Shown piece by piece: positions 8,183 to 17,476 of a DNA stretch of 64,000 nucleotides. The stretch covers positions 4,105,001 through 4,169,000 of the forward strand of contig NZ_CP084758.1 in NCBI RefSeq assembly GCF_020535565.1, given 5' to 3'. Numbering within the stretch: the first letter of the stretch is position 1; each line of letters starts with the position of its first letter. This stretch comes from Shinella sp. XGS7. Lineage in GTDB: Bacteria > Pseudomonadota > Gammaproteobacteria > Burkholderiales > Burkholderiaceae_C. Both the position numbers and the translations under genes were made by a program. Below the pieces are notes generated by a model. That model ran no database searches. It was not told the origin of the DNA and worked only from the letters and a program-made list of their open reading frames with translations.

Positions 8183-8878
8183 TCAGGCACTCAGGAAGCG
8201 GTAGAGATTGCGCAGCATCGCGGCCGTGGCGCCCCAGATGAAGTACTCGCGCAACACGCCGGCCGCATCGCGCTGCTGCCAGGGCATGGACAGGAACTGG
8301 CGCTCGCCCGCCTCCCAGTGGAAGGTGTGGCGCTGGTGGTGGGCCGGATTCATCAGGAAGTCCAGCGGCACCTCGAAGGCCTCGTCCACCTCGCCGGCAT
8401 CGAGCGTGAGCGTGAAGCCCGGCTGCACCAGGGCCACCACGGGCGTGACCTCGAAGGCGGTGACCGTGGTGTAGATGGGCAGCTGACCGATGACCTCGAT
8501 CTGCTCGCGCGCCAGGCCGATCTCCTCGGCCGTCTCGCGCAGCGCGGTCTCCACCACGCCGCCGTCCTCGGGCTCAACGCGGCCGCCGGGAAAGCTGATC
8601 TGGCCGGCATGCGAGCGCAGGTGTGCGGTGCGACGGGTCAGCAGCAGGCGCAGGCCGCTCGCGTGCATCACCAGGGGCACCAGCACCGCGGCCGAGGCGG
8701 GTTCGCGCTGGGCAAAGCGCCCGCCATCGCCCGCAATCTCGGGCTGCCAGGCCGGCGGCGCCGCAAAGCGCTGGCGCAGAGCCGCCGGGCTCAGGGCCGC
8801 TGAGGGCACGGCAGGGAGATGGGTGTCGACGCCCGTCACGGGCACGGCTTGCGGATTCAGGATCGGCGGGCGGGACAT
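8183..8878 (-). CDS. Nudix CoA pyrophosphatase
   Basis: A 231-residue Nudix hydrolase. The Nudix box runs from GGRVEPEDGG through RETAEEIGL. Immediately upstream is the CoA-pyrophosphatase signature LLTRRTAHLRSHAGQISFPGG, which marks the NudL/CoAse subgroup. These enzymes cleave CoA and its derivatives to 3',5'-ADP and phosphopantetheine with Mg or Mn. The ATG at 8878 (MSRPPILNP) is used. The frame is open further upstream to 9031, but that stretch runs through the rplS terminator and into rplS on the same strand in another frame. The gene lies just after the terminator of the rplS operon and is probably transcribed separately. Confidence 0.87.
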   Translation of the reverse strand: MSRPPILNPQAVPVTGVDTHLPAVPSAALSPAALRQRFAAPPAWQPEIAGDGGRFAQREPASAAVLVPLVMHASGLRLLLTRRTAHLRSHAGQISFPGGRVEPEDGGVVETALRETAEEIGLAREQIEVIGQLPIYTTVTAFEVTPVVALVQPGFTLTLDAGEVDEAFEVPLDFLMNPAHHQRHTFHWEAGERQFLSMPWQQRDAAGVLREYFIWGATAAMLRNLYRFLSA

Positions 8879-8903
8879 GGACAGCAAGCTTAAGGCGGAA
8901 AAC

Positions 8904-8929
8904 AAAAAACCGCCCCGAGGGGCGGTTTT
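8904..8929 (-). terminator. Rho-independent terminator of the rpsP-rplS operon
   Basis: On the minus strand CCGCCCC-TC-GGGGCGG forms a 7-base-pair GC stem followed by six T residues (the A run at 8904-8909). It lies 22 bases after the rplS stop. A T-run on the plus side as well makes it potentially bidirectional. Confidence 0.9.
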
Positions 8930-8951
8930 CTGCGAAGGGAAAGCGGCAAAA

Positions 8952-9305
8952 TTAAGCCAGCTTTTCCTTGATGCGAGCCGACTTGCCCGAACGCTGGCGC
9001 AGGTAGTACAGCTTGGCACGGCGCACATCACCGCGGCGCTTCACTTCGATCGAAGCGATCAGCGGGCTGTACAGCTGGAAGGTACGCTCAACGCCTTCGC
9101 CGCTCGAGATCTTGCGGACGATGAAGCTGCTGTTCAGGCCGCGGTTGCGCTTGGCAATCACGACGCCTTCGTAGGCCTGCACGCGCTTGCGGGTGCCTTC
9201 AACAACGTTCACGCTGACGATCACGGTGTCGCCAGGGGCGAAGGCCGGGATGGTCTTGTTCAGGCGAGCGATTTCTTCTTGCTCGAGGGTCTGGATCAGA
9301 TTCAT
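8952..9305 (-). CDS. rplS: 50S ribosomal protein L19
   Basis: A 117-residue protein beginning [15 protein letters not shown], with the L19 features [46 protein letters not shown] and the basic tail [14 protein letters not shown]19 sits at the 30S-50S interface. It is the last gene of rpsP-rimM-trmD-rplS, 160 bases after trmD, and is followed directly by a strong terminator. The ATG at 9305 gives the standard family N-terminus. The upstream in-frame extension to 9377 has no family similarity. Confidence 0.97.
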   Translation of the reverse strand: MNLIQTLEQEEIARLNKTIPAFAPGDTVIVSVNVVEGTRKRVQAYEGVVIAKRNRGLNSSFIVRKISSGEGVERTFQLYSPLIASIEVKRRGDVRRAKLYYLRQRSGKSARIKEKLA

Positions 9306-9465
9306 GGGGTTTGCACTCCAGGCGATCATGCCGGCGCGGAATTTAAGCCAGGTTGAGGTGGGCAAATCGCCGGGCACGAGGCCCTACATCTGCACACCGG
9401 TACTGACCTTGTCGCACGCTTGAAACTAAAGCGCGCAGCCCGGTAGAGGATCGAAAAGCCCAGGA

Positions 9466-10251
9466 TTATAGCGGGCTGTCGGGCTTCGTCAAAGTGGCCA
9501 GGAATTTTTCATCCGCCCGACTCAGTCGGCCGGCCTGGCGGGCGGCCTCGATCAGCTCGGGACGGCGCGCCCAGGTCAGGGCCAGGGAGCGCTCGCGGCG
9601 CCAGCGCGCAATCTGGGCATGGTGGCCCGAAAGCAGCACCGGCGGCACTGGCAGGGCCTCGCCCTCGGGGGTGTGCAGCAGCTCGGGGCGGCTGTAGTGC
9701 GGGCAGTCCAGCAGACCGTCCGAGAAGCTGTCCTGCTGGTGCGAGGCAGCGTCATTGAGCACCCCGGGCTGCAGGCGCGCGATGGCATCCAGCAGGGTCA
9801 GGGCCGGCAGCTCGCCACCGGAGAGCACGAAATCACCCAGGCTCAGCTCCAGCGTGACGTGGCGGTCCAGAAAGCGCTGGTCGATGCCTTCGTAGCGGCC
9901 GCACAGCAGCACGGCGCCGGGGCCGGCCGCCAGCTCCTGCACCAGGGCCTGGTCGATGCGGCGGCCCGTGGGGCTGAAATGGATGATGGCGGGCGCAGCC
10001 TCCCCGCTCTCGGTCAGGCGCTGAGCTTTGACCGCAGCAAGGGCGCGCTCCAGGGGCTCGACCAGCATCACCATGCCGGGGCCGCCCCCATAGGGGCGGT
10101 CATCGACACGGCGGTAATTGTCTTCCGCGTAGTCACGCAGCTGCCACAGGCGCACATCGACCTGGCGGCTCTCGAAGGCGCGGCGGGTCACGCCCACGCT
10201 GAGATGCGGCCCGAAGAGTTCGGGAAAGAGCGTGATCAGGTCGAAGCGCAT
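9466..10251 (-). CDS. trmD: tRNA (guanine(37)-N1)-methyltransferase
   Basis: A 261-residue SPOUT-class methyltransferase. It opens with [13 protein letters not shown] and has [25 protein letters not shown] and the trefoil-knot SAM site [13 protein letters not shown], all diagnostic of TrmD. It methylates N1 of G37 in tRNAs reading CNN codons, which prevents +1 frameshifting. It lies 41 bases downstream of rimM in the ribosomal-protein operon. The C-terminal helical domain ([19 protein letters not shown]) is complete. Confidence 0.96.
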   Translation of the reverse strand: MRFDLITLFPELFGPHLSVGVTRRAFESRQVDVRLWQLRDYAEDNYRRVDDRPYGGGPGMVMLVEPLERALAAVKAQRLTESGEAAPAIIHFSPTGRRIDQALVQELAAGPGAVLLCGRYEGIDQRFLDRHVTLELSLGDFVLSGGELPALTLLDAIARLQPGVLNDAASHQQDSFSDGLLDCPHYSRPELLHTPEGEALPVPPVLLSGHHAQIARWRRERSLALTWARRPELIEAARQAGRLSRADEKFLATLTKPDSPL

Positions 10252-10292
10252 CGCGACGGCAGGCCGGCGGCCGCGGTCAGCGGCGCTGGGCT

Positions 10293-10880
10293 TCAGTAGT
10301 CCAGGCCCCAGTCGACGGTGATGCGCCGCTCGGGCAGGCTCACCTCATCGACAAAGGCGGAGACAAAGGGCACGAGACGTTCCTGGTCGGGCTTGACCGG
10401 CTGGGGCAGGCCCGGCGGCGCGATGCGCAGCACGCTGTGGGGGCCGGTATCCAGCAGACCCACGACTTCGCCCAGCAGCTCGCCCTGACGGTTGTGCACG
10501 GCCAGGCCGATCAGATCGACCCAGTAGTACTCATTCGGGTCGGCCTTGGGGAAGGCGGAGCGCGAAATGAAGATGCGGGCGCCGCGCAGGGCTTCAGCCG
10601 CATTGCGGTCCGCGACGTCTTCGGCCTGGGCCACGATGCCCTCGCCGTGTTCGCGCACCGACAGAATCTTGAGCACCGGCGGCAAGGGTTTTGCCACCGG
10701 TTTGCCCTCGGGCGGCTGAATGAACCAGCGCCGCGAGGAAAACAGGGCCTGGGCATCGGTGGAATAGGACTGGATCTTGACCCAGCCCTTGATGCCCCAG
10801 GCGTCAAGCACGCGCCCGACTTCCACCGCATCCTCCGGCCAGGCCAGGGGATCGCGTTCGTTGGCGGGAGCGGCTTGCAT
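10293..10880 (-). CDS. rimM: Ribosome maturation factor RimM
   Basis: A 195-residue RimM. The N-terminal beta-barrel contains [20 protein letters not shown] and the C-terminal PRC barrel contains [32 protein letters not shown] and [12 protein letters not shown]. RimM binds S19 and helps assemble the 30S head. A GTG at 10886 is also in frame, but the Shine-Dalgarno-like AAGG overlaps or abuts it. The ATG at 10880 has AAGG five bases upstream and is preferred. The gene lies 12 bases after rpsP. Confidence 0.94.
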   Translation of the reverse strand: MQAAPANERDPLAWPEDAVEVGRVLDAWGIKGWVKIQSYSTDAQALFSSRRWFIQPPEGKPVAKPLPPVLKILSVREHGEGIVAQAEDVADRNAAEALRGARIFISRSAFPKADPNEYYWVDLIGLAVHNRQGELLGEVVGLLDTGPHSVLRIAPPGLPQPVKPDQERLVPFVSAFVDEVSLPERRITVDWGLDY

Positions 10881-10892
10881 CAGCACCTTGAC

Positions 10893-11144
10893 TTAGGCGG
10901 TGGCCTTCTTGGCCTGCTCGACCAGGCGAGCAGCGGTGGGCGACAGCTGGGCGCCGACACCGGTCCAGTAGCTGACGCGATCCAGGGCCACGCGCAGGCC
11001 TTCGGCGGCGCCGGAAGCCATGGGGTTGTAGAAGCCCACGCGCTCGATGAAGCGGCCGTCACGGCGCTGCTGGCTGTTGGCCACGACGATGTTGTAGAAG
11101 GGGCGCTTCTTGGAGCCGCCGCGTGCGAGTCGAATCACGACCAT
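10893..11144 (-). CDS. rpsP: 30S ribosomal protein S16
   Basis: An 83-residue protein starting [23 protein letters not shown], the invariant S16 start, then [15 protein letters not shown]. It is the first gene of rpsP-rimM-trmD-rplS. The start is the second of two adjacent in-frame positions but gives the exact family N-terminus. The operon has a long upstream leader (11145-11389). Confidence 0.97.
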   Translation of the reverse strand: MVVIRLARGGSKKRPFYNIVVANSQQRRDGRFIERVGFYNPMASGAAEGLRVALDRVSYWTGVGAQLSPTAARLVEQAKKATA

Positions 11145-11389
11145 GATGAATCCTTTGATGATCTCTAAAGCGTTCCACCGCACCAGGAGACACTCAGGGC
11201 GAGCAGATCGAACGACCCGAAACCCCGCGGACGGGAACTTCAGGCAGGGATTGGCACTGTAGATACGCCCCTCGCGCACAAACTTCGCTCCGCCCGACGG
11301 TCCAGCCGGGATTGAAAGCACAATCCCGCTTGGCCGATGGCGGTGCGCCGCATGCATGCGAGCGACCAGCACCAAAACCCGACATTATA
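11145..11389 (-). promoter_or_regulatory. rpsP: rpsP operon promoter candidate and long leader
   Basis: The 275-base gap between divergent rpsP and the GNAT gene holds no gene. On the minus strand a perfect TATAAT lies at 11384-11389. No good -35 element is visible 17 bases upstream. If it is used, the rpsP transcript would carry a leader of about 230 bases. On the plus strand the same island reads TATAAA and may serve the acetyltransferase gene. Confidence 0.4.
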
Positions 11390-11419
11390 AACTCAGACAA
11401 CCTTAACGCCAGAGTCTTT

Positions 11420-11953
11420 ATGACGACCCCTGCTCTGCTGATACGGCCCAGCACCGAGGCCGACCTGCCTGCCATCCAGTCCATCTATGCGCATGCGGTG
11501 CTGCACGGCACGGGCACCTTCGAGACCGAGGTGCCCGACCAGCAGGAAATGGCGCGCCGCCGCCAGGAGGTGCTGGGGCGCCAGCTGCCCTGGCTGGTGG
11601 CCCAGCGCGGCGAGCAGGTGCTGGGCTATGCCTATGCCAATTATTTCCGCCCGCGCCTGGCCTACCGCTTCTGCGTGGAGGACTCCATCTATCTGCACCC
11701 CGAGGCCCAGGGCCAGGGCGTGGGCCGCCTGCTGCTGGCCGAGTTGGTCAGCCGCTGCGAGGCCGCCGGCGCACGCCAGATGCTGGCGGTGATCGGCGAC
11801 GCCGAGAACAAGGGTTCCATCGGTGTGCACGGCGCCCTGGGCTTCGAGCACAGCGGCGTGCTCAAGAGCGCGGGCTGGAAGTTCGGCCGCTGGCTGGATG
11901 TGGTGCTGATGCAGCGCCAGCTGGGCCAGGGCGATCAAAGTCATCCCGAGTGA
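11420..11953 (+). CDS. GNAT N-acetyltransferase, phosphinothricin/methionine-sulfoximine type
   Basis: A 177-residue acetyltransferase of the PAT/MddA group. It has LLIRPSTEADLPAIQSIYAHAV, GTGTFETEVPD, YAYANYFRPRLAYRFCVEDSIYLHPEAQGQGVG (the acetyl-CoA motif A with QGQGVG), AVIGDAENKGSIGVHGALGFEHSG and WKFGRWLDVVLMQR. Family members acetylate phosphinothricin, methionine sulfoximine or related small amines, and the native substrate here is unknown. The ATG at 11420 gives the family start. Its stop overlaps a possible GTG of the next gene (GTGA). Confidence 0.87.
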   Translation: MTTPALLIRPSTEADLPAIQSIYAHAVLHGTGTFETEVPDQQEMARRRQEVLGRQLPWLVAQRGEQVLGYAYANYFRPRLAYRFCVEDSIYLHPEAQGQGVGRLLLAELVSRCEAAGARQMLAVIGDAENKGSIGVHGALGFEHSGVLKSAGWKFGRWLDVVLMQRQLGQGDQSHPE

Positions 11954-11967
11954 GCGGCGGCATCCCC

Positions 11968-12411
11968 ATGGCGGCCTATAAATCCAAGACCCTGGCCACC
12001 TGGCTGGCCCTGCTGCTGGGCGGCTTCGGCCTGCACCGTTTCTATCTGCATGGCCTGGCCGACCGCTGGGGCTGGCTCTTCCCCGCCCCCACCCTGCTGG
12101 GCCTCTACGGCCTGCAGCGCATGGAACAGCTGGGCCAGGATGACCGCCTGAGCTGGCTGCTGATGCCCCTGCTGGGCCTGAGCCTGGCGGTGGCCATGCT
12201 CAGCGCCATCGTCTACGGCCTCACGCCTGACGAGAAATGGCAGGCCCGCCACAACCCGGACCAGCCCCTGCGCACGAGCGGCTGGGCCGCGGTGATCGCC
12301 GTGATCCTGAGCCTGCTGATCGGCGGCGCCGTGCTGATGACCACCATCGCCTTCAGTGCCCAGCGCTATTTCGAGACCCAGGCCGAGGCAGCGCGCGAGA
12401 TCAGCCAGTAG
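11968..12411 (+). CDS. TM2-like small membrane protein
   Basis: A 147-residue protein beginning MAAYKSKTLATWLALLLGGFGLHRFYLHG, which matches TM2-domain proteins (helix, GxxGxHRFYLG turn, helix). At least four hydrophobic segments follow, the last around AVIAVILSLLIGGAVLMTTIAF. Function is unknown. A GTG at 11950 overlapping the upstream stop would add six residues (MSGGIP). I prefer 11968 because family members begin at M-A-Y-K/R-S-K. It probably shares a transcript with the acetyltransferase and ends at a clear terminator. Confidence 0.75.
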   Translation: MAAYKSKTLATWLALLLGGFGLHRFYLHGLADRWGWLFPAPTLLGLYGLQRMEQLGQDDRLSWLLMPLLGLSLAVAMLSAIVYGLTPDEKWQARHNPDQPLRTSGWAAVIAVILSLLIGGAVLMTTIAFSAQRYFETQAEAAREISQ

Positions 12412-12433
12412 CCCCCCTCCCCCCGCCAAGAAC

Positions 12434-12472
12434 AAGGCCCATGAGCCGCGAAGCTCATGGGCCTTTCATTTT
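12434..12472 (+). terminator. Rho-independent terminator
   Basis: A 13-base-pair perfect stem AAGGCCCATGAGC / GCTCATGGGCCTT (12434-12446 and 12453-12465) with a six-base loop is followed by TCATTTTC. It sits between the convergent TM2-like gene and pit and can serve both. Confidence 0.9.
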
Positions 12473-12494
12473 CTCGCGGGGGCGCCGCCCCGAC

Positions 12495-13505
12495 TCAGAA
12501 CAGCGTGAAGCTCAGCCAGTAGCAGATGCCGGCCATGAAGGCCGAGGCCGGGATGGTGAAGATCCAGGCCCAGACGATATTGCCGGCCACGCCCCAGCGC
12601 ACGGCCGAGGCGCGCTGCACCGAGCCCACGCCGACGATGGCGCCGGTGATGGTGTGGGTGGTGGAGACCGGGATGCCCAGGGCCGTGGCCAGGAACAGGG
12701 TCAGGGCCCCGCCGGTCTCGGCGCAGAAGCCGCCCACGGGCTTGAGCTTGGTGATCTTCTGGCCCATGGTGCGCACGATGCGCCAGCCGCCGAACATGGT
12801 GCCCAGGCCGATGGCGATATAGCAGGCGTAGATCACCCAGCTGGGCGGCGAGTCATCGGTGGCGGCCATATAGCCCGAGGCCACCAGCAGCATCCAGATG
12901 ATGCCTATGGTCTTTTGCGCGTCATTGCCACCGTGGCCCAGGCTGTAGAGGCCGGCCGACACCAGCTGCAAGCGGCGGAACCAGTTGTCCACCCTGAGCG
13001 GTGAGGAACGCCGGAACAGCCAGGCCACGATCACCATCAGCAGCGAGCCCAGCAGGAAACCCAGCAGGGGCGAGACGAAGATGAAGGCCACGGTCTTGAG
13101 GATGCCGCCGGCGATCAGCTTGGAGGCACCGGCCTTGGCAATCACCGCGCCCACGATGCCGCCGATCAGGGCGTGCGAGCTGGACGAGGGGATGCCGTAC
13201 CACCAGGTGATGATGTTCCAGGCGATGGCGCCGATCAGGGCGCCGAAGACCACGTGGTGGTCCACGATGCCCGGCTCGACGATGCCCTTGCCGATGGTGC
13301 CCGCCACCTTGAGGTGGAAGAAGCCGATGGCCACCACATTGAAGAAGGCGGCAAACAGCACCGCCTGCTGCGGCTTGAGCACGCCGGTGGAGACCACCGT
13401 GGCGATGGAGTTGGCCGCGTCGTGGAAGCCGTTCATGAAGTCGAACAGCACTGCCAGCACGACCAGCATGGCCACGACCCAGAACGCGATCTGTACCGAT
13501 TCCAT
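12495..13505 (-). CDS. pit: Inorganic phosphate transporter, PiT family
   Basis: A 336-residue membrane carrier with the two PiT repeats: FDFMNGFHDAANSIATVVST near residue 22 and SLGHGGNDAQKTIGII near residue 195. GIPSSSSHALIGG and IPVSTTHTITGAIVG are the paired inverted-repeat segments that bind phosphate. It is a low-affinity symporter for metal-phosphate complexes in the inner membrane. The gene follows a DUF47 (PhoU-like) gene by 16 bases on the same strand, the usual pairing for PiT systems. Confidence 0.94.
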   Translation of the reverse strand: MESVQIAFWVVAMLVVLAVLFDFMNGFHDAANSIATVVSTGVLKPQQAVLFAAFFNVVAIGFFHLKVAGTIGKGIVEPGIVDHHVVFGALIGAIAWNIITWWYGIPSSSSHALIGGIVGAVIAKAGASKLIAGGILKTVAFIFVSPLLGFLLGSLLMVIVAWLFRRSSPLRVDNWFRRLQLVSAGLYSLGHGGNDAQKTIGIIWMLLVASGYMAATDDSPPSWVIYACYIAIGLGTMFGGWRIVRTMGQKITKLKPVGGFCAETGGALTLFLATALGIPVSTTHTITGAIVGVGSVQRASAVRWGVAGNIVWAWIFTIPASAFMAGICYWLSFTLF

Positions 13506-13521
13506 GGTGGGAGCGGTCCGA

Positions 13522-14169
13522 TCAGGAGTTCTCGAGGACGATGCCCTCGATCAGATTGGCCACGTCCTCGCAGCGATCGGAGATGGACTCCAGCTGCTCG
13601 TAGATGGCCTTGAGCTTGATCAGCTCGCGCACGTCTTCCTGCTCGCGGAAGAGCTTGGACATGGCGGAGCGCATCACGCGGTCGGCGTCCGACTCCAGCT
13701 TGTCGATCTCCTCGCAGGTCTTGATCGCGGCCTCGGCCGTCTGCGGCTGGCTCAGCTTGGGCAGCAGGGACACGGCGTGCTGCACGCGCTCGCAGCACTT
13801 GGCCGAGAGCTCGCCCAGACGCAGCACTTCCTCGGGAATGCTGCGCACATCGTAGAGCGACATGGTCTCGCTGCTGTCCTGCAGCAGGTCCAGGATGTCG
13901 TCCATGGCGTTGATCAGGCCGTGGATCTGCTCGCGGTCGATGGGGGTGATGAAGGTGCGGTGCAGCAGGCGGTTCACCTCGGCGGTGATGCGGTCGGCGG
14001 CATGCTCGGCCTTGTCCACCTCGGCGGCGTATTTCTCGCGCTGATCCAGGTCGTTGTAGTTCTGGACCATCAGCATGAAGGCGCGGGCGCCCTCGACGAT
14101 CTGATTGCCATGCTCATTGAAGAGCTCAAAAAAATTGCCCTCGCGGGGCAGCAGCTTGCCGAACAGCAT
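13522..14169 (-). CDS. DUF47 family (PhoU-like) protein, PiT accessory
   Basis: A 215-residue, mainly alpha-helical soluble protein with the DUF47 pattern: FFELFNEHGNQIVEGA at the N-terminus, AEHAADRITAEVNRLLHRTFITPIDREQIHGLINAMDDILD in the middle and LKAIYEQLESISDRCEDVANLIEGIVLENS at the end. The acidic ExxxD pairs bind metal in PhoU relatives. These proteins are encoded next to PiT transporters and are thought to control their activity. The ATG at 14169 is chosen. The in-frame extension to 14217 is not family-like. Confidence 0.9.
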   Translation of the reverse strand: MLFGKLLPREGNFFELFNEHGNQIVEGARAFMLMVQNYNDLDQREKYAAEVDKAEHAADRITAEVNRLLHRTFITPIDREQIHGLINAMDDILDLLQDSSETMSLYDVRSIPEEVLRLGELSAKCCERVQHAVSLLPKLSQPQTAEAAIKTCEEIDKLESDADRVMRSAMSKLFREQEDVRELIKLKAIYEQLESISDRCEDVANLIEGIVLENS

Positions 14170-14328
14170 GTGAGGATTCTCCTGGTGCGCGCGGGACTGG
14201 CCCGGGCAGGCGGGCACGACGCATCAGCGCTTTTGTCTTGGATTCTTCATCACCGCGTCATGCGGCGAAGGCAGGAGTGTAGCCGCACAGCGCACCAAGG
14301 CACCGCCCCAGGCCGGTACGGCGCGGTT

Positions 14329-14691
14329 TCAGGCGCTGCGGAAGATGAAATAGACCGCCCCCATCAGGCACAGCCCCGCCCAGATGAAATCGGTCTTGAA
14401 GGGCTGGCCCATATAGAGCATGGAGAAGGGCACGAAGACGGCCAGCGTGATCACCTCCTGGGTGATCTTGAGCTGGGCCAGGCTGAAGCCCGCGCCATAG
14501 CCGATGCGGTTGGCCGGCACCTGCAGCAGGTACTCGAAGAGCGCGATGCTCCAGCTGATCAGGGCCGCGATCCACCAGGGCTTGGCCGCCAGATCCTTGA
14601 GGTGGCCGTACCAGGCCACGGTCATGAAGACATTGGACAGCAGCAGCAGACCCAAGGTCTGCCAGCCGGCGGCGCTGGTGAAGAGGCTCAT
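14329..14691 (-). CDS. DUF486 (DMT family) small membrane protein
   Basis: A 120-residue protein with four predicted helices (LGLLLLSNVFMTVAWYGHL, WWIAALISWSIALFEYLLQVPANRIGY, ITLAVFVPFSMLYM, WAGLCLMGAVYFIF). The LFEYLLQVPANRIGYGAGFSLAQLKITQEVI segment is diagnostic of DUF486, a four-helix branch of the drug/metabolite transporter superfamily. Substrate and role are unknown. It starts six bases after folK and is probably the last gene of the hda operon. Confidence 0.87.
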   Translation of the reverse strand: MSLFTSAAGWQTLGLLLLSNVFMTVAWYGHLKDLAAKPWWIAALISWSIALFEYLLQVPANRIGYGAGFSLAQLKITQEVITLAVFVPFSMLYMGQPFKTDFIWAGLCLMGAVYFIFRSA

Positions 14692-14697
14692 GGGGCT

Positions 14698-15222
14698 TCA
14701 GTCCTTCAGGAGTTCGAGGTCCAGGCGCTCCAGACGCTGGTCGGCCACGCCGGGCAGCCAGTCGGCCAGGGTGCCAAGACCCGGCAGGACCAGCGCGGGC
14801 GCCAGCTCCAGCAAAGGCCGCAGCACAAAGGCGCGCTGGTGCAGGCGCGGATGCGGCAGACGCAGGCGTGGCTCGTCCAGGCTCAGCCCGCCCAGGGCCA
14901 GCAGGTCCAGGTCCAGGGTGCGCGGGGCATTGCGGTAGGGCCGCTCGCGGCCATGATCCTGCTCGATGGTCTGCAGCGCATCCAGCAGGGCCAGGGGCGC
15001 GAGCGCGGTCTCGAGGCGCGCCACGGCATTCAGATAGTCGGGGCCGCCCGCCTCCACCGGCGCGCTGCGCCAGGCGCTGGAGACCGCGGCGAGCCGGCTG
15101 TGCGGCAAGGCGGCCAGCGCGCCCAGGGCGGCGCGCAGGGTGGCCAGCAGATCGCCCAGATTCGCGCCCAGCCCGATGTAGGCTGTGGCAAGCGGCGCCT
15201 CGGCCGGCCTCAAGACAGTCAC
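14698..15222 (-). CDS. folK: 2-amino-4-hydroxy-6-hydroxymethyldihydropteridine diphosphokinase
   Basis: A 174-residue HPPK with [30 protein letters not shown] and [11 protein letters not shown], the metal- and substrate-binding motifs. It transfers pyrophosphate from ATP to the pterin in folate synthesis. The start codon is GTG at 15222, overlapping the TGA of pcnB (GTGA), so translation is probably coupled. The pcnB-folK order is common in Gammaproteobacteria and Betaproteobacteria. Confidence 0.93.
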   Translation of the reverse strand: MTVLRPAEAPLATAYIGLGANLGDLLATLRAALGALAALPHSRLAAVSSAWRSAPVEAGGPDYLNAVARLETALAPLALLDALQTIEQDHGRERPYRNAPRTLDLDLLALGGLSLDEPRLRLPHPRLHQRAFVLRPLLELAPALVLPGLGTLADWLPGVADQRLERLDLELLKD

Positions 15223-16811
15223 TCGGCGGCGGGCGCGCCAGCGGGCTTGCTACCCGCGGGACGGCGACGACGGCGGCGCTTCTTGGCCGGGCCGGCGCTG
15301 GCAGCCCCCTCCCCGCCCACCTCACCCTCACCCGCCTCGGCCGCATCCGCAGAGTCAGCGGGCGCCCGCGCGGCCGCGCCTTCCTTGCGCGGCAGGCGGT
15401 GCACCTTCGGCGGGCGGCGCTGACGGTCGGCCTCGCGGGCCTGCTCCAGCAAGGCCTCGCGCTCCTCATCGCTGCCCAGGGCAAAGTCTTCCCACCAGTC
15501 GGCCAGGGCAGGCTCGATCTCAGCCACATCGGCGCGCAGGCGCAGGAAGTCGAAGCCGGCGCGGTAGCGCGCCTGTTCCACCAGGGTGTAGACCCCGTTG
15601 CCGCTGCGGCGCTCGAAGCGCGGCTGCATCATCCAGATCTCGCGCATATCGGTGGCCAGCTTGCCGCGGCCCGAGATATCGCCGATGCGGGCATCAAACA
15701 CCGCGTCGATGGCCTGGCTGAGGGCCGGCACCGGCGCTTCGCCCCCCTCGCGCAGACGCGCCCAGCGCTCCGACACCTCGTGCCAGAGCATGCAGGCCAG
15801 CATGAAGCTGGGCGACACACCGCGGCCCTCGGCCACGCGGCGGTCGGTGTCCTCGAAGGCCTGGCGCACGAACTGGCCGCGCGAACCCTCGTGCAGATCG
15901 CCTTCGGGCGTGAGCATGGCGTCCAGGATGGGAAAGATGCCGCGCGCCAGCCCCAGCTTCTTGAGCTGGGCCAGGCTGGCCAGGGAATGGCCGGTCTGCA
16001 GCAGCTTGATCATCTCGTCGAACAGGCGCGAGGCAGGCACATTCGCCAGCAGCTCGGCCATGGACTGGATGGGCTTGCGGGTCTTGGTCTCCAGCTCGAA
16101 GCCCAGCTTGGCCGCGAAGCGCACGGCGCGGATGATGCGCACCGGGTCCTCGCGGTAGCGGGTCTCGGCGTCGCCGATGATGCGCAGCACCTTCTTGCGC
16201 GCATCGCCCAGACCGCCGTGGTAGTCCACCACCAGCTGGCGCTGGGGGTCGTAGTACATGGCGTTGACGGTGAAGTCGCGGCGCGCCGCATCCTCGATCT
16301 GCGGACCCCAGACGTTGTCGCGCAGCACCCGGCCCTCGGCATCAACCACATGGCTCTTGCCTGCCAACTCGGCCTTGGAGGTCTTTTCGTTGCCGCTGAC
16401 CTGCTCGGCGCTCTCGCTGCCCAGCAGGGCGCGGAAGGTGGAGACCTCGATCACCTCGTGCTCGCGCCCGCGGCCATAGACCACGTGCACGATGCGGAAA
16501 CGCCGGCCGATGATGAAGGCGCGGCGGAACAGGCTCTTGACCTGCTCGGGCGTGGCATTGGTGGCCACGTCGAAGTCCTTGGGTCGCATGCCCAGCAGCA
16601 GGTCGCGCACGGCGCCGCCCACGATATAGGCCTCATAGCCCGCGTCCGCCAGGGTCTGGACCACCTTGACCGCGCGGTCGTCCAGCAGGCTCGGGTCAAT
16701 GCCGTGCTCGGCCACCGGGATCTCCACCCGCTTGCCCAGTGGCGTAGCGCCCTTGGCGGCGGCACCGCTGGTGCCCTTGCCCAGCAGCTTGTCGATGAAT
16801 TTCTTGATCAT
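15219..16811 (-). CDS. pcnB: Poly(A) polymerase I
   Basis: A 530-residue nucleotidyltransferase with the head motif [27 protein letters not shown] (metal-binding DFD) and [15 protein letters not shown]. The RNA-binding [11 protein letters not shown] and [26 protein letters not shown] segments follow. The C-terminus is long, basic and Ala/Pro-rich ([13 protein letters not shown]). PcnB adds 3' poly(A) tails that speed RNA decay. CCA-adding enzymes are related, but the long basic tail and the folK neighbour favour PcnB. The ATG at 16811 overlaps the upstream HAD stop by four bases. Confidence 0.92.
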   Translation of the reverse strand: MIKKFIDKLLGKGTSGAAAKGATPLGKRVEIPVAEHGIDPSLLDDRAVKVVQTLADAGYEAYIVGGAVRDLLLGMRPKDFDVATNATPEQVKSLFRRAFIIGRRFRIVHVVYGRGREHEVIEVSTFRALLGSESAEQVSGNEKTSKAELAGKSHVVDAEGRVLRDNVWGPQIEDAARRDFTVNAMYYDPQRQLVVDYHGGLGDARKKVLRIIGDAETRYREDPVRIIRAVRFAAKLGFELETKTRKPIQSMAELLANVPASRLFDEMIKLLQTGHSLASLAQLKKLGLARGIFPILDAMLTPEGDLHEGSRGQFVRQAFEDTDRRVAEGRGVSPSFMLACMLWHEVSERWARLREGGEAPVPALSQAIDAVFDARIGDISGRGKLATDMREIWMMQPRFERRSGNGVYTLVEQARYRAGFDFLRLRADVAEIEPALADWWEDFALGSDEEREALLEQAREADRQRRPPKVHRLPRKEGAAARAPADSADAAEAGEGEVGGEGAASAGPAKKRRRRRRPAGSKPAGAPAAE

Positions 16812-17476
16812 GGGAACAGAGTCAGTTGGGCCCAACCACGCTCGCTGGCAATCTTGGCCAGCGCCGGCGTGGGGTTGGTCGCCACCGGATCGCTGACCCG
16901 CTCCAGCAGCGGCAGATCATTGATCGAGTCGCTGTAGAAATGGATGCGTTCGAAATCCGACCATTGTCGCCCCAAGCCGGCCAGCCAGGCTTCCACCCGG
17001 GTGATCTTGCCGGCCTGGAAGGAGGGCACGCCGTCCACGCGACCGGTGTAGCGCCCCTCGGCGTCGCGCTCCAGCTTCACCGCAATCAGGGTGTCGATGC
17101 CGAAGGCGGCCGCGATGGGCTCGGTGACGAACTCATTGGTGGCCGTGACCAGGGCCACCAGATCGCCGGCGTCCTGGTGCTTTTTCACAAGGGCGCGGGC
17201 CTGGGGCAGCAGCATGGGCGCCATGACCTCGGCCATGAAGCGCTCGCGCGCAGCCAGGGCCTCGGCCAGCGGGCGCCGGCGCCAGACCGAGCTGGCAAAG
17301 TCGATATAGCGGTCCAGATCCAGGGCGCCGGCCTGGTATTCGGCAAAGAACTCGTCGTTGCGTCGGCGCCACTCTTCGCCATCGGCCCAGCCGATATCGA
17401 CCATGAAGCCGCCGAAAGCGTGGTCCGAGTCGTGCGGGATCAGGGTCCCGTCCAGATCAAAAAGGGTGAGGTTCAT
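16808..17476 (-). CDS. HAD-IB family phosphatase (SerB-like)
   Basis: A 222-residue HAD hydrolase. Motif I is LTLFDLDGTLI, motif II is LVALVTATNEF, and motifs III/IV are KITRVEAWL and YSDSINDLPLL. It falls in subfamily IB with an all-helical cap. These proteins resemble phosphoserine phosphatase, but the natural substrate is often another phosphate monoester. The gene is flanked by hda (4-base overlap) and pcnB (4-base overlap), an arrangement seen in many Burkholderiales. Confidence 0.86.
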   Translation of the reverse strand: MNLTLFDLDGTLIPHDSDHAFGGFMVDIGWADGEEWRRRNDEFFAEYQAGALDLDRYIDFASSVWRRRPLAEALAARERFMAEVMAPMLLPQARALVKKHQDAGDLVALVTATNEFVTEPIAAAFGIDTLIAVKLERDAEGRYTGRVDGVPSFQAGKITRVEAWLAGLGRQWSDFERIHFYSDSINDLPLLERVSDPVATNPTPALAKIASERGWAQLTLFP

